From Saccharospirillum mangrovi (GTDB lineage: Bacteria; Pseudomonadota; Gammaproteobacteria; Pseudomonadales; Natronospirillaceae): 64,000 bases of DNA. The stretch's first letter is position 1; each line of letters opens with the position of its first letter. Made by a program: the position numbers and the translations under genes. Positions 27,913-36,450 of the stretch are shown here, one piece after another. The stretch covers positions 3,284,001 through 3,348,000 of the forward strand of contig NZ_CP031415.1 of assembly GCF_003367315.1 (NCBI RefSeq), written 5' to 3'. The notes below the pieces were generated by a model that worked only from the letters and a program-made list of their open reading frames with translations, was not told the DNA's origin and did no database searches.

Positions 27913-28554
27913 TCAGAATGCCTGGCGAATGCGCGGCAGCAGATCGGCGCTGGCGGTAACTTCACCGAACTCGTAGGCAAAGGTGGTCAGCGCCACCTTT
28001 TGCACCTCGGCGGCGGAGACCGCACCGAAACCCAAATCCGGGTACGGCATGGCGGCGTTGGCGTCGCTGACGACGATCACCTTGTATTCGCGGTGCACCG
28101 CATCGCGGATGGTGGTGTCGCAACAAACGTTGGTAACGGTGCCGCAGACGATCAACGTATCGACATCGTGGGCGCGCAGCACCGTATCGAGATCGGTGTT
28201 GTGGAAACCGCTGTAGAAAAGTTTGTCGACCACCACATCGCCCGCTTTCGGTGTAAGGGCGTCGATAATGTTGACCTGGGGATTGTCGCGCGCCAGCACC
28301 GAATCGACATCCGGATACAGATCGCGCATGCGGCCGCTGTCGCGACCATCGCCACGCAGCACATGGCGCAGATAAATGACCGGCATAGACTGGGCGCGGC
28401 AGGCGTCGGCCAGTGCCTGAATGGGCGCAACAACGGCGTCGGTGGACGGCACATAGAGCGCGCCGTCCGGCTCGCAAAACACCCGCTGCATATCGACGAT
28501 GATCAGCGCCGTGCGTTGTCGAACAATCGGCCAGGGCTGCGCTAATGTCGGCAT
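27913..28554 (-). CDS. Cysteine hydrolase (isochorismatase-like amidase)
   Basis: This protein of 213 residues has the isochorismatase fold. The catalytic triad is visible: Asp21 in LIIVDMQRVF, Lys111 in VVDKLFYSGFHNT and Cys144 in VCGTVTNVCCDTT. An active cysteine means it is an amidase-type hydrolase (relatives act on N-carbamoyl compounds, nicotinamide, ureidoacrylate or biuret) rather than an isochorismatase. I start at MPTLAQPW; an upstream ATG at 28653 would overlap the permease gene. It is the last gene of the seven-gene operon that starts with a 2OG oxygenase, 17 bases after the permease, and likely hydrolyses an amide made from the imported substrate. Confidence 0.82.
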   Translation of the reverse strand: MPTLAQPWPIVRQRTALIIVDMQRVFCEPDGALYVPSTDAVVAPIQALADACRAQSMPVIYLRHVLRGDGRDSGRMRDLYPDVDSVLARDNPQVNIIDALTPKAGDVVVDKLFYSGFHNTDLDTVLRAHDVDTLIVCGTVTNVCCDTTIRDAVHREYKVIVVSDANAAMPYPDLGFGAVSAAEVQKVALTTFAYEFGEVTASADLLPRIRQAF

Positions 28555-28571
28555 AACGTTTCCAACCCCGG

Positions 28572-29504
28572 CTAGATGCGTTCTTCGCGAATAAACGGAC
28601 TGCCCAACGCGCCGGGCTGGCTGTTGCTGTCGCGCTTGCTGAGCGCCACCCACACCATCACCGCCAGCGTAATCAGGTACGGCGCCATAAACACAAAATA
28701 CTGCGACAGCTTGATGCCCGACGCCGCCAACTGCGGAATCAACGCTTCAATGCAGCCAAACAGAATGGCACCGGCCAGCGCTCTCCACGGCGACCAGCGC
28801 GCAAAAATCACCAGCGCCACGGCAATCCAACCGCGACCGCCGGTCATGTTGGCGATCCACAATTTAGTGCTGAGCACAGAAATAAACGCGCCGGCCAGAC
28901 CAATCAACGCACCGCCCATCAAGATGGCCGCGAGCCGATAGCCCAACACCGGAATGCCCGCCGCGTCAGCCGCCTGCGGGTTTTCACCGACGGCGCGCAA
29001 ACGCAAACCGGCGGTGGTGCGATACAGCGCCCAAACACAGAGCAAAAAAATCAGCGGCGTTAAATACACCACGGCGTTCTGAATAAAGATGCGGCCAATG
29101 ATCGGCAGATCAGACAACCCCCACACCGCAAACTCACTCAAGCCCGGCACCGGCTTATTCACCCAGCCAAACTGACTGCCGACCAAGGTGCTCAAACCCT
29201 GACAGAAAAACACCAGCACCAAGCCGGAAATCACCTGGTTGATGCGCATCACCAACACCATCAACGCAAACAACAGCGACACCACGCTGGCGGCGAACAT
29301 GGCGGCCAATAACGCCAGCGGCGTATTGCCCACAGTGAGATAAGCGCCGATGCCAATCACCGCGCCGACCAACATCAAACCTTCGGCACCCAGCGCCAGC
29401 ACGCCGGATTTTTCGATAACGATCAAACCCAACGCCGCCAACGCAAAGGGCACGGCGAACTCGGGCGTGTTGCCCAGCCAACTGCTGATCAAGGTCATGC
29501 TCAA
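28572..29504 (-). CDS. Nucleoside-type ABC importer, permease 2 (NupQ/YufQ-like)
   Basis: This inner-membrane permease of 310 residues, with about 8-10 helices, belongs to the family that pairs with BMP/PnrA binding proteins. Characteristic parts are LIVIEKSGVLALGAEGLMLVGAVIG near the N-terminus, VMRINQVISGLVLVFFCQGLSTLVG, and GLRLRAVGENPQAADAAGIPVLGYR, the EAA-like loop. Known systems of this type import purine nucleosides. It overlaps the other permease by four bases. Substrate here is inferred only. Confidence 0.85.
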   Translation of the reverse strand: MSMTLISSWLGNTPEFAVPFALAALGLIVIEKSGVLALGAEGLMLVGAVIGIGAYLTVGNTPLALLAAMFAASVVSLLFALMVLVMRINQVISGLVLVFFCQGLSTLVGSQFGWVNKPVPGLSEFAVWGLSDLPIIGRIFIQNAVVYLTPLIFLLCVWALYRTTAGLRLRAVGENPQAADAAGIPVLGYRLAAILMGGALIGLAGAFISVLSTKLWIANMTGGRGWIAVALVIFARWSPWRALAGAILFGCIEALIPQLAASGIKLSQYFVFMAPYLITLAVMVWVALSKRDSNSQPGALGSPFIREERI

Positions 29505-30592
29505 TCACCTCCCTGAATGCGACGAATGCGGTGACGAATAAAGAAATCGGACGAGGCCACACAGATCACCAGCACCGCCTGAATCAACTGCACCATGGCG
29601 AACGGAATCTGGTAGAACACCTGCAAGCTGCGACCGGCAACAAACAAGGTCGCAATCAACAAGGCCGCACAGGTGGCGGCGATGGGGTTATTACGCGCCA
29701 GAAAGGCGATCAGGATGCCGGAGAAACCGTAACCGACGTAGAACGAATGCGTCAGTCGGCCTTCCTGCCCGGCGGCGACCATTAAACCGGCAAGCCCGGC
29801 GAGCGCACCGGAAAACAACACCGTCAGAAAAATAATGCGCGCCGTCGGCACCCCAAGCGCCTGCGCCACACGCGGGCTTTGATCGACGAAACGCAGATAC
29901 AAACCCGCACGCGACAAGCTGATAAACCAGAACACCACCAACGCAATGACCAACGCCAACGGGATCGACAAACTGACGCCGCCGAACACATCCGGCAGCA
30001 ATTCAAAGACTTCAAATTTGGGCGAATAAGGAAAGGCGTCTTTCGGATCTTTCCAGGCGCCGTACATTAAATGCAGCAAAAAATTGATGGCGACGTAATT
30101 GAGCATCAGCGTCGACACAATTTCATTCACGCCGAGTTTTAAGCGCAACAAAACCGGCAACACCGCCCACAGTAATCCGCACACCAGCGCCGCTACGATC
30201 ATCAACGGCAAACGCATCGACGGCGTGCCTACTTCCCAGATGGTGATGGCCGTCGCGCCGATGGCGCCGAAAATCATCTGCCCTTCCAAACCCAGATTCC
30301 AAAAGCGCGCACGAAACGCCAGACAACCGGCCAGGCCAACCAGAATGAGCGGCGACGCCTGGAAAATAACCGATTGCAAACTTTGCGCATCGAGCAAGGT
30401 GTAGAGCACAAATTCATTGAGCAACTCGCCAGCCGGAACACCGGCGGCCACCAGAATGGCACCGGAAATAAACAGCCCGACCAGTAACGACACCGCAAGA
30501 ATAATCGCCTGCCAATACCAGGCCATTTGTTGACGAATTTCGAGTGCGAATTTGTAGCTGAGCAGTGGACGTTTTACAGCGGTTTCAAACAT
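29501..30592 (-). CDS. Nucleoside-type ABC importer, permease 1 (NupP/YufP-like)
   Basis: This is the first permease of the importer, 363 residues. It has a cytoplasmic N-terminus, a hydrophobic first helix (IILAVSLLVGLFISGAILVAAG), and FRARFWNLGLEGQMIFGAIGATAI, a strong marker of this permease group. GVNEIVSTLMLNYVAINFLLHLM and GFSGILIAFLARNNPIA are further typical segments. It overlaps the ATPase gene by eight bases and the second permease by four. Confidence 0.86.
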   Translation of the reverse strand: MFETAVKRPLLSYKFALEIRQQMAWYWQAIILAVSLLVGLFISGAILVAAGVPAGELLNEFVLYTLLDAQSLQSVIFQASPLILVGLAGCLAFRARFWNLGLEGQMIFGAIGATAITIWEVGTPSMRLPLMIVAALVCGLLWAVLPVLLRLKLGVNEIVSTLMLNYVAINFLLHLMYGAWKDPKDAFPYSPKFEVFELLPDVFGGVSLSIPLALVIALVVFWFISLSRAGLYLRFVDQSPRVAQALGVPTARIIFLTVLFSGALAGLAGLMVAAGQEGRLTHSFYVGYGFSGILIAFLARNNPIAATCAALLIATLFVAGRSLQVFYQIPFAMVQLIQAVLVICVASSDFFIRHRIRRIQGGD

Positions 30593-32108
30593 GATTCACC
30601 ATGGCCTGACCAATGGCCTGCCGATCGGCCGGCTGAGAAAATTCGGCCACAATGCGGCCAGCGGACATGACGCCGATGCGATCGGCCAGCGCCAGAACTT
30701 CATCCAGATCTTCGCTGATCAGCAACACCGCCGCGCCCTGATCGCGCGCTTTTTTTAAGCGCTCACGCACCGCCAGCGTGGCTTTGACATCAAGCCCACG
30801 GCTGGGGCTGTGCGCCAACACCAGAATCGGTGGTTTATTGAATTCGCGTGCGATAACGAGCTTCTGGGCATTGCCGCCCGAGAGCAGCGCCGCCTTCTGT
30901 TTTTGCGAGCGCACGCCTTGCACATCAAATTGCAGCACGGCGCTTTCTGCGGCTTTTTCAATAGCGCCGCGACGCAACCACCAGACCGAACCGTAAGCGC
31001 CGGAATGAATGTCGCCCATGGCAAAGTTATCGGCTATCGACAACGGCCCGGCCAGCGCCGCACCGTAACGGTCGGCCGGAATAGCGGCGATGCCAAGCTG
31101 GCGACGCCGCGCTGCACTGAGTTCAGACAACGCACCTTCGCCGACCAATTCAACCGTGCCATTAACCGCTTCGGGCAAACCCATCAAGACATTCGCCAGT
31201 TCACTTTGGCCGTTGCCACCAACGCCAGCGATGCCGTAAATCTCACCGCGATGCAGCGTTAAATTCACACCGTTTAATGGCGGATGTCCGCCGCTGACCC
31301 GGCTAACCAGATGTTCAATTTTCAATAAGGCTTCGCCCGGCATGGCGGCTTGTGTTACCGCATCGCTGCGCGCGGCCGATTCACCGACGGTGAGTTTCAC
31401 CAACTCATCCACCGACACCGCATCGGGTTTCAAACGGGTAATGGTTTGGCCGGCGCGCATGATGGTCACCTGATCGGCGTAGCGCAGCACGTCGTTCATT
31501 TTGTGCGTCACTAAAATTACCGCCGCGCCTTCACGCGCCAACCCTTGCACCGTGGTCAGCAAACGTTCGGCTTCGTCTTCGGTGAGTACGGCGGTGGGTT
31601 CGTCGAGAATTAACACTTTGGCGCCGGCGAGCAGCACTTTGACGATTTCGACGCGTTGTTGTTCGGCAATCGACAGCCGGCTGATGCGCGCTTTGGGGTC
31701 GATATTAAAACCGAGTTTTTCCGCCATGGCCCGGATATCGTCCGAGACCTGGCGCAGCCGCTGGCGATGCCAGCCGCTGCGTTGCTGGTGGCCGAGATTG
31801 AGCAAAATATTCTCGGCCACGGTAAAGGGGGTGACCAGCTTGAAGTGCTGGTGCACCATGCCGATGCCGAGCTGAGCGGCCTGCTTCGGCCCTTTCAGCT
31901 CGACGGCATTGTCGTCGATAAACAGCGATCCGCCTTCCGGACCGTAGAGCCCCGCTGCGATGTTCATCAGCGAGGATTTTCCGGCGCCGTTTTCGCCCAG
32001 CAGCGCGTGGACTTCACCCCATTTGGCGGTGAAGTCGGCGTTCACCAGCGCGCGGAAACCGTCGAATGTCTTGCTGACGCCGGTCAGCTGGATCGCGTTT
32101 GGATTCAT
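30585..32108 (-). CDS. Nucleoside-type ABC importer, double ATPase (NupO/YufO-like)
   Basis: The protein of 507 residues has two fused ABC domains. The first is complete: Walker [12 protein letters not shown] near 37-47, a signature RLSIAEQQRVEIVK and Walker [12 protein letters not shown]. In the second the P-loop reads GVGGNGQSE, lacking the GKS/T, with SGGNAQK and LVLAHSPSRGLDV. This one-active, one-degenerate layout is normal for ribose/nucleoside-type importers. I start at MNPNAIQL (32108), which overlaps the binding-protein stop by ATGA; an upstream start at 32150 is less likely. Confidence 0.88.
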   Translation of the reverse strand: MNPNAIQLTGVSKTFDGFRALVNADFTAKWGEVHALLGENGAGKSSLMNIAAGLYGPEGGSLFIDDNAVELKGPKQAAQLGIGMVHQHFKLVTPFTVAENILLNLGHQQRSGWHRQRLRQVSDDIRAMAEKLGFNIDPKARISRLSIAEQQRVEIVKVLLAGAKVLILDEPTAVLTEDEAERLLTTVQGLAREGAAVILVTHKMNDVLRYADQVTIMRAGQTITRLKPDAVSVDELVKLTVGESAARSDAVTQAAMPGEALLKIEHLVSRVSGGHPPLNGVNLTLHRGEIYGIAGVGGNGQSELANVLMGLPEAVNGTVELVGEGALSELSAARRRQLGIAAIPADRYGAALAGPLSIADNFAMGDIHSGAYGSVWWLRRGAIEKAAESAVLQFDVQGVRSQKQKAALLSGGNAQKLVIAREFNKPPILVLAHSPSRGLDVKATLAVRERLKKARDQGAAVLLISEDLDEVLALADRIGVMSAGRIVAEFSQPADRQAIGQAMVNHV

Positions 32109-33193
32109 TGCTGAGTGATCACTCCGTCGACAAACCAATCCATTTGCCACAGATCGCCATCGGACACCGTCTCGCCTTCGGCGGCGATGAGGTTTCCGTT
32201 CTGATCGGACAATGGACCGGCGTAGATGTCGAGTTCGCCATTCAACAGTTTTTCCCGCGCCGCCATGATCTTGGCTTCTTCTTCGGCATCAACGCCTGGG
32301 CCACAGCAAGCGATATCGGTGCCGCCTTCCTGCATCGACAACAACGCGCCATACGGGCTTGGCTGCCAGTCACCGGCGAAGATTTTTTCCAGCTCGGCTT
32401 TCAGGAAACGATCCCACACCCAGACCGACGAACAGACAGTGGCTTCGGGCGCGAACTCACGGAAGTCGCGGTGGTGGCCGGTGCCGCGAACGCCGTTTTC
32501 CTGGGCGACCAATTGCGGCGTCGGGGTATCGACGTGCTGACCGATGACATCTGCACCCTGGTCGATTAACGCCTGAGTCGCAGCGCGTTCTTTGATCGGA
32601 TCGTTCCAGGCGCCGGTGTAAACGACGGTGACGGTCGCATCCGGATTCATTTCACGCGCGCCCATGGCGTAAGCGTTGATGGTCCAGTTCACCTGGCCGA
32701 ACGGGTTGGCGGCAACGAAGCCGAGTTTGCCGGTCGGTGAGGCTGCGCCGGCGGCCATGCCACACAGATATTGGCTTTCGTAAGTACGGCCGTAGAACGA
32801 CAGCAGGTTATCGCTGTTGGTGGTGCCGGAACCGTTCAGGAAAGCGACGTCCGGATATTCTTCGGCCAGCGCGCCAAAGGTATCGGAATAACCATAGGCG
32901 GTACCGATGATGATGTTGGCGCCGCGCTGAATCAGTCGCGCTACAGCCGGGCGAATGGCCGAGGCAGTTTCCGGTACGCTTTCGACGTACTGAATTTTCA
33001 CATCCAGTTCGTCTTCAAGTTTCTGACGGGCTTCATCGAACGCCTGCGTCCAGCCACCGTCATTCGTCGGCGAGATGTACAGCATGGCTATTTTCGGTTC
33101 GCCGCTGAGGCTGAAGCCATCGGCGTAACTCAGACTGACCAGGCCAGCAACGCCAGCCAGCACCAGAGCGGCGCGGGTAATGATGTTTCTCAT
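32105..33193 (-). CDS. BMP/PnrA-family substrate-binding lipoprotein-like protein
   Basis: This periplasmic binding protein of 362 residues has an N-terminal signal peptide (MRNIITRAALVLAGVAGLVSLSYA); no lipobox cysteine is present, so it is probably free in the periplasm. The BMP-family start is clear: KIAMLYISPTNDGGWTQAFD and GANIIIGTAYGYSDTFGALAEEYPDVAFL, then ANPFGQVNWTINAYAMGAREMNPDATV. Characterised relatives bind purine nucleosides; others are uncharacterised. It begins the transport part of the operon, 35 bases after the VOC gene. Confidence 0.86.
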   Translation of the reverse strand: MRNIITRAALVLAGVAGLVSLSYADGFSLSGEPKIAMLYISPTNDGGWTQAFDEARQKLEDELDVKIQYVESVPETASAIRPAVARLIQRGANIIIGTAYGYSDTFGALAEEYPDVAFLNGSGTTNSDNLLSFYGRTYESQYLCGMAAGAASPTGKLGFVAANPFGQVNWTINAYAMGAREMNPDATVTVVYTGAWNDPIKERAATQALIDQGADVIGQHVDTPTPQLVAQENGVRGTGHHRDFREFAPEATVCSSVWVWDRFLKAELEKIFAGDWQPSPYGALLSMQEGGTDIACCGPGVDAEEEAKIMAAREKLLNGELDIYAGPLSDQNGNLIAAEGETVSDGDLWQMDWFVDGVITQQ

Positions 33194-33228
33194 GGGAACG
33201 TCCTTTGGGCGGTTTTTTTTGGGTTGGC

Positions 33229-33615
33229 TTACATCATGTAATTGATTCGGAACACATTGCCTTCCGGGTCCAGCAACACAGCCTGGTACCAGTGGTAATA
33301 CGTTTCGTATGGCTCCTTAATCAAGGTTGCACCCGCAGCCACCGCCTTGGGCACGTACTGATCGACCTCTTCCTTGGAATCGACATCAATATTGAGCAGA
33401 AATTTGCAGCCCTGAGTGTTCGAATATTCTTCCAGGTGCAGCAATTCGTAGGCATCAAGTGCGTTAAAACCGATGCAGGATTTGCCGGTGTTCAGACCGC
33501 GAAAAATCGGCGAACGAATTTCCGGAATTTCTTCAAAGCCAAACACATCGCGATAAAAAACGTTCTGCGCTTCGATGTCTTTGGCAAAGACATTCACGTA
33601 CGACAAGGTGCTCAT
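33229..33615 (-). CDS. VOC-family (glyoxalase/dioxygenase-like) protein
   Basis: The protein of 128 residues has a betaalphabetabetabeta VOC layout: SYVNVFAKDIEAQNVFYRDVFGFEEI at the N-terminus and YQAVLLDPEGNVFRINYMM at the end. The family includes lyases, isomerases, dioxygenases and resistance proteins; the reaction here cannot be told from sequence. Its start shares one base with the stop of the 2OG oxygenase and it precedes the BMP binding protein, so it belongs to the same pathway. Confidence 0.78.
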   Translation of the reverse strand: MSTLSYVNVFAKDIEAQNVFYRDVFGFEEIPEIRSPIFRGLNTGKSCIGFNALDAYELLHLEEYSNTQGCKFLLNIDVDSKEEVDQYVPKAVAAGATLIKEPYETYYHWYQAVLLDPEGNVFRINYMM

Positions 33616-34631
33616 CAGGCCACCTCGGTTTTACTGCCACCAAAGGTGGTTTGTTTGACGAATTTCGATTTCAGATGGTCGCCGGATGACACCGGCGGAT
33701 AGAGCGCCTCGCCGTCGTCACCCAGGCAACTGGGCAGACATTCGATGATGGCGTCGTAGTTCGGCTGGTGGAAAAACACAATCGACTGGCGCGGGTGTTC
33801 GGCGTTGGCATCGAGTGGCGGATTCACGACGCGATGCAGTGTGGAAATCCACTGGTCGTTGGTCCAGCGCATCATCAAGTCGCCGATGTTGACGGCGAAA
33901 CCGCCTTCAACGTAAGGCACATCCACCCAGTCGCCTTTGGCGTTGCACGCTTGCAAGCCACCGGGCGAATCGTCCGGGCGGACGATGGTCAGACTGCCGT
34001 AATCACTGTGCGCACCGGCGCGCATCTGGCCGGGTTCGATTTTGTCGCCGACATTGGGGTAACTGAGTGTGCGCAGCATGGAAATTTCTTTGTCGATTTT
34101 GTCATCGAAAAAGAATTCATCGAGATCCAGCGACAGCGCGAAGATGCGCATCAGCGAACGCGCCAGATCACTCATGGCGGCGAAGTATTCACCGTAGGCC
34201 TGCTCAAAACCGGGAATGTTTTGCGGCCAGACGTTGGGCGCGAAATGCGGCCCGGCGACGTCAAGGCTGTGGTAGTCGTCGTCCGGCACTTCGACCGGGC
34301 CGATGGAAAAGCTTTCTTTCAAATCACCCGGCGCGGCTTCTTCGAGCGAGTACGACAAACTCTCCTCAGCGACGGCGCTGTAACCACGCACCATGTCTGG
34401 ACGCGGCCGGTCGACCTTGCGTTTTTCCGCCATCGGCTGATTAAAAAATTCACGGCTTAACTGATAAACGCGATCGACCAGCGACTCATCAATGCCGTGA
34501 TTAACGATGACCAGAAAGCCGATGTCTTTACAGGCCTGGTCAACCGCTTGCGCAACCTGTTTTTTGCCAGCCTCAGTGCCTTCAAAGTACGGCGCCAGAT
34601 CAATGGTTGGCACGTGCTCTAATTTCGTCAT
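33615..34631 (-). CDS. 2-oxoglutarate/Fe(II)-dependent oxygenase (isopenicillin N synthase-like)
   Basis: This non-haem iron oxygenase of 338 residues has the N-terminal DIOX_N part (VPTIDLAPYFEGTEAGKKQVAQAV, IGFLVIVNHGI) and the jelly-roll core. Iron ligands are His208 and Asp210 (AHSDYGSLT) and His266 (STLHRVVNP). Arg281 and Ser283 (RQS) bind 2-oxoglutarate. I start at MTKLEH (34631); an upstream ATG at 34733 would run through the sigma-54 promoter. It heads a seven-gene operon with a nucleoside-like importer and an amidase, so it probably hydroxylates or demethylates the imported nitrogen compound. Confidence 0.85.
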   Translation of the reverse strand: MTKLEHVPTIDLAPYFEGTEAGKKQVAQAVDQACKDIGFLVIVNHGIDESLVDRVYQLSREFFNQPMAEKRKVDRPRPDMVRGYSAVAEESLSYSLEEAAPGDLKESFSIGPVEVPDDDYHSLDVAGPHFAPNVWPQNIPGFEQAYGEYFAAMSDLARSLMRIFALSLDLDEFFFDDKIDKEISMLRTLSYPNVGDKIEPGQMRAGAHSDYGSLTIVRPDDSPGGLQACNAKGDWVDVPYVEGGFAVNIGDLMMRWTNDQWISTLHRVVNPPLDANAEHPRQSIVFFHQPNYDAIIECLPSCLGDDGEALYPPVSSGDHLKSKFVKQTTFGGSKTEVA

Positions 34632-34717
34632 GGTGCTTGCCCTCTTCTGACCGTTGATCACAGCGAGGTCATGCAACCCATTCCTTTCGGCTGAGTGCTC
34701 GCTCACGGCTGGGCAGA

Positions 34718-34732
34718 GCAGCAAGCGTGCCA
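34718..34732 (-). promoter_or_regulatory. Sigma-54 promoter of the 2OG-oxygenase/importer operon
   Basis: On the minus strand TGGCACG-CTTG-CTGC matches 14 of 15 positions of TGGCACG-N4-TTGC, with GG and GC at the required ten-base spacing. Transcription would begin near 34706, leaving a leader of about 75 bases before the oxygenase ATG. Confidence 0.75.
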
Positions 34733-34783
34733 ATAAATAAATAGCAATAAAAACAACGGGTTATTTTTTATCGACTTATTGAT

Positions 34784-34801
34784 TTGGATCAAATGGTCCA
34801 A
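34784..34801. promoter_or_regulatory. Dyad upstream of the sigma-54 promoter (candidate activator site)
   Basis: TTGGATCAAATGGTCCAA is an 18-base imperfect palindrome (14 of 18 positions symmetric, arms TTGGA/TCCAA). Its position about 80-95 bases upstream of the predicted start fits an enhancer-binding activator. It could also be a GntR-type site. Confidence 0.45.
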
Positions 34802-34934
34802 TTTAGAGCTTCTGGTCTGGTATTAGGCACGAATAAAGGGCAAAGGCGACAGGCACCAAAATTCCCGGCCGATTGCGTCCGGGGTTTCAAAAGGCGAGGT
34901 AAATAAAAGTAGCGCTATGGCATGAAAAACAGCG

Positions 34935-35918
34935 TTAAGCGTCGGCGGGTTTTTCGGCGCAAAGATCCAATAAATACTGCGCCCGCCGTCGTACTTCAGC
35001 GCGCAGTTGCTGCGGTTTACGAATGGTGAAATCGACGCCCAAACCAGACAGGGCGGTGGCGAACCAATCCAGATTAGCGGTGCGTGAATGCACCACCAGG
35101 CCGTCTTCGGTCGGCACATAGACGCCGCCCATCCAACCGAGTTGTCGCGCCGCACTGGGCGACTGAGTGTGCAACAGCACTTCAATATCCCAGGCGCCTT
35201 CCTGGCCCTGAAACAGTCCGGCCAGACTGTCGGCCAGGTATTTTGCTGCGTCGAATTGCGCCGGTCGCAGAAAACTTTTGGGCAATGGATGTACTTGTGT
35301 CACCCGGTCCAACCGAAACGAGCGTAAGTCGTTGCGCAGATGGCAGTGGCCGCTCACGTACCAATAGCCGGCTCGAAACACCAGACCGTAAGGATCGACT
35401 TCGCGCTCCGAAGTTTCGCCATCGACCGTGCAATAACCCAGGCGCACGCTTTGTTGCGCCAGCGTGGTTTCGGTCAATGTCAGGAAAATACCTTCGTCGA
35501 TTTCGGTACGCGCCGGCGCACGCGCCATCTGTGTGGTTTCACCAATGGCACGTACGCGTCGCTTCAAGCCATCGGGCATGACCCGTTCCAACTTGGCGCG
35601 CACGCTGGCCACCGCCACCTCGGTTTCCGCCAGGCCCAATCCACTGGCAGCGACCAGACCCAGCGCCACCGCCAACGTTTCTTCATCGGTGAACATCATC
35701 GGCGGCAGCTTGAAACCCGCCACCAGGGAGTAGCCGCCATCACGGCCGCGTTCGGCGACCACTGGCACACCCAGTTCTTCCAACGCCTGGATATAGCGCC
35801 GCACGGTACGGCCATCGACTTCCAAGCGGCGGGCGATTTCGGCCCCGCTGAGTCGGCGGTGGGTTTGCAACAATTCGAGCAGCGTCAGCACGCGGGTGGT
35901 GGGGCGACTCATGGTCAT
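34935..35918 (-). CDS. HTH/WYL-domain transcriptional regulator (YafY-like)
   Basis: This regulator of 327 residues has an N-terminal winged helix (VLTLLELLQTHRRLSGAEIARRLEVDGRTVRRYIQALEELGVPVVAERGRDGGYSL), a middle region and a WYL domain (YGLVFRAGYWYVSGHCHLRNDLRSFRLDRV). The C-terminal WCX extension follows. WYL domains sense ligands, often nucleic-acid related or small molecules. It lies upstream of the oxygenase operon on the same strand and divergent from a GFA gene; which of the two it controls is not clear. A second ATG six bases downstream is an equal start. Confidence 0.88.
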   Translation of the reverse strand: MTMSRPTTRVLTLLELLQTHRRLSGAEIARRLEVDGRTVRRYIQALEELGVPVVAERGRDGGYSLVAGFKLPPMMFTDEETLAVALGLVAASGLGLAETEVAVASVRAKLERVMPDGLKRRVRAIGETTQMARAPARTEIDEGIFLTLTETTLAQQSVRLGYCTVDGETSEREVDPYGLVFRAGYWYVSGHCHLRNDLRSFRLDRVTQVHPLPKSFLRPAQFDAAKYLADSLAGLFQGQEGAWDIEVLLHTQSPSAARQLGWMGGVYVPTEDGLVVHSRTANLDWFATALSGLGVDFTIRKPQQLRAEVRRRAQYLLDLCAEKPADA

Positions 35919-36024
35919 CTCGGTGGCAACGAAGGATGCAGACAGCCTCGCATTGAATTAGGACGGCTTCCAGCCTATTTCGACTGTAACGTGAGCGCTC
36001 CCTGTCACCGAAGGAGCACCACAG

Positions 36025-36426
36025 ATGAAAACGACCTATCAAGGCAGTTGCCATTGCGGCGCCGTGCGCATCGAAGCGGACATTGATCTGAGTGAAGGCA
36101 GCGGCAAATGCAATTGTTCCATCTGCACCAAAACCCGCGCCTGGGGCGCCATCATCAAGCCAGAGAATTTTCGTCTGCTCAGCGGCGAAGAGGCGTTAAG
36201 CGAGTATCGCTTTGGCGAGGTCATGCAACACCTGTTCTGCAAACACTGCGGCGTGCGCCCGTTTGGACGTGGCGAGTTGGATGTGCTCGGCGGTCAATTT
36301 GTGTCCATCAGCCTGGCTTGCCTGGACAACCTCGACCCCAGTGAACTTGCCCAGGTGCCGGTGCGTTTTTCTGACGGCCGACACGACAACTGGCTCGAAG
36401 CACCGGCGGAAACCCGACATTTATAA
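36025..36426 (+). CDS. GFA/CENP-V family zinc-binding protein
   Basis: This is a second GFA-family protein in the window, 133 residues, with zinc ligands at Cys9/Cys11 (CHC), Cys29/Cys31/Cys34 (CNCSIC) and Cys72/Cys75 (CKHC). It differs clearly from the copy at 7452, so it is not a recent duplicate. Reaction unknown. It is divergent from the WYL regulator, with an AAGGAG ribosome-binding site, and is followed 24 bases later by a DUF1761-type gene, probably in the same transcript. Confidence 0.85.
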   Translation: MKTTYQGSCHCGAVRIEADIDLSEGSGKCNCSICTKTRAWGAIIKPENFRLLSGEEALSEYRFGEVMQHLFCKHCGVRPFGRGELDVLGGQFVSISLACLDNLDPSELAQVPVRFSDGRHDNWLEAPAETRHL

Positions 36427-36450
36427 CAACGAATTTCAGGAGAGTTTTTT

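Larger units (their letters stand above)
34632..34934. other. Regulatory region upstream of the 2OG-oxygenase operon
   Basis: This 303-base gap lies between the oxygenase start and the 3' end of the WYL regulator. It is AT-rich compared with its surroundings. It contains the sigma-54 promoter at 34718-34732 and the dyad at 34784-34801. I see no gene in it. Confidence 0.6.
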
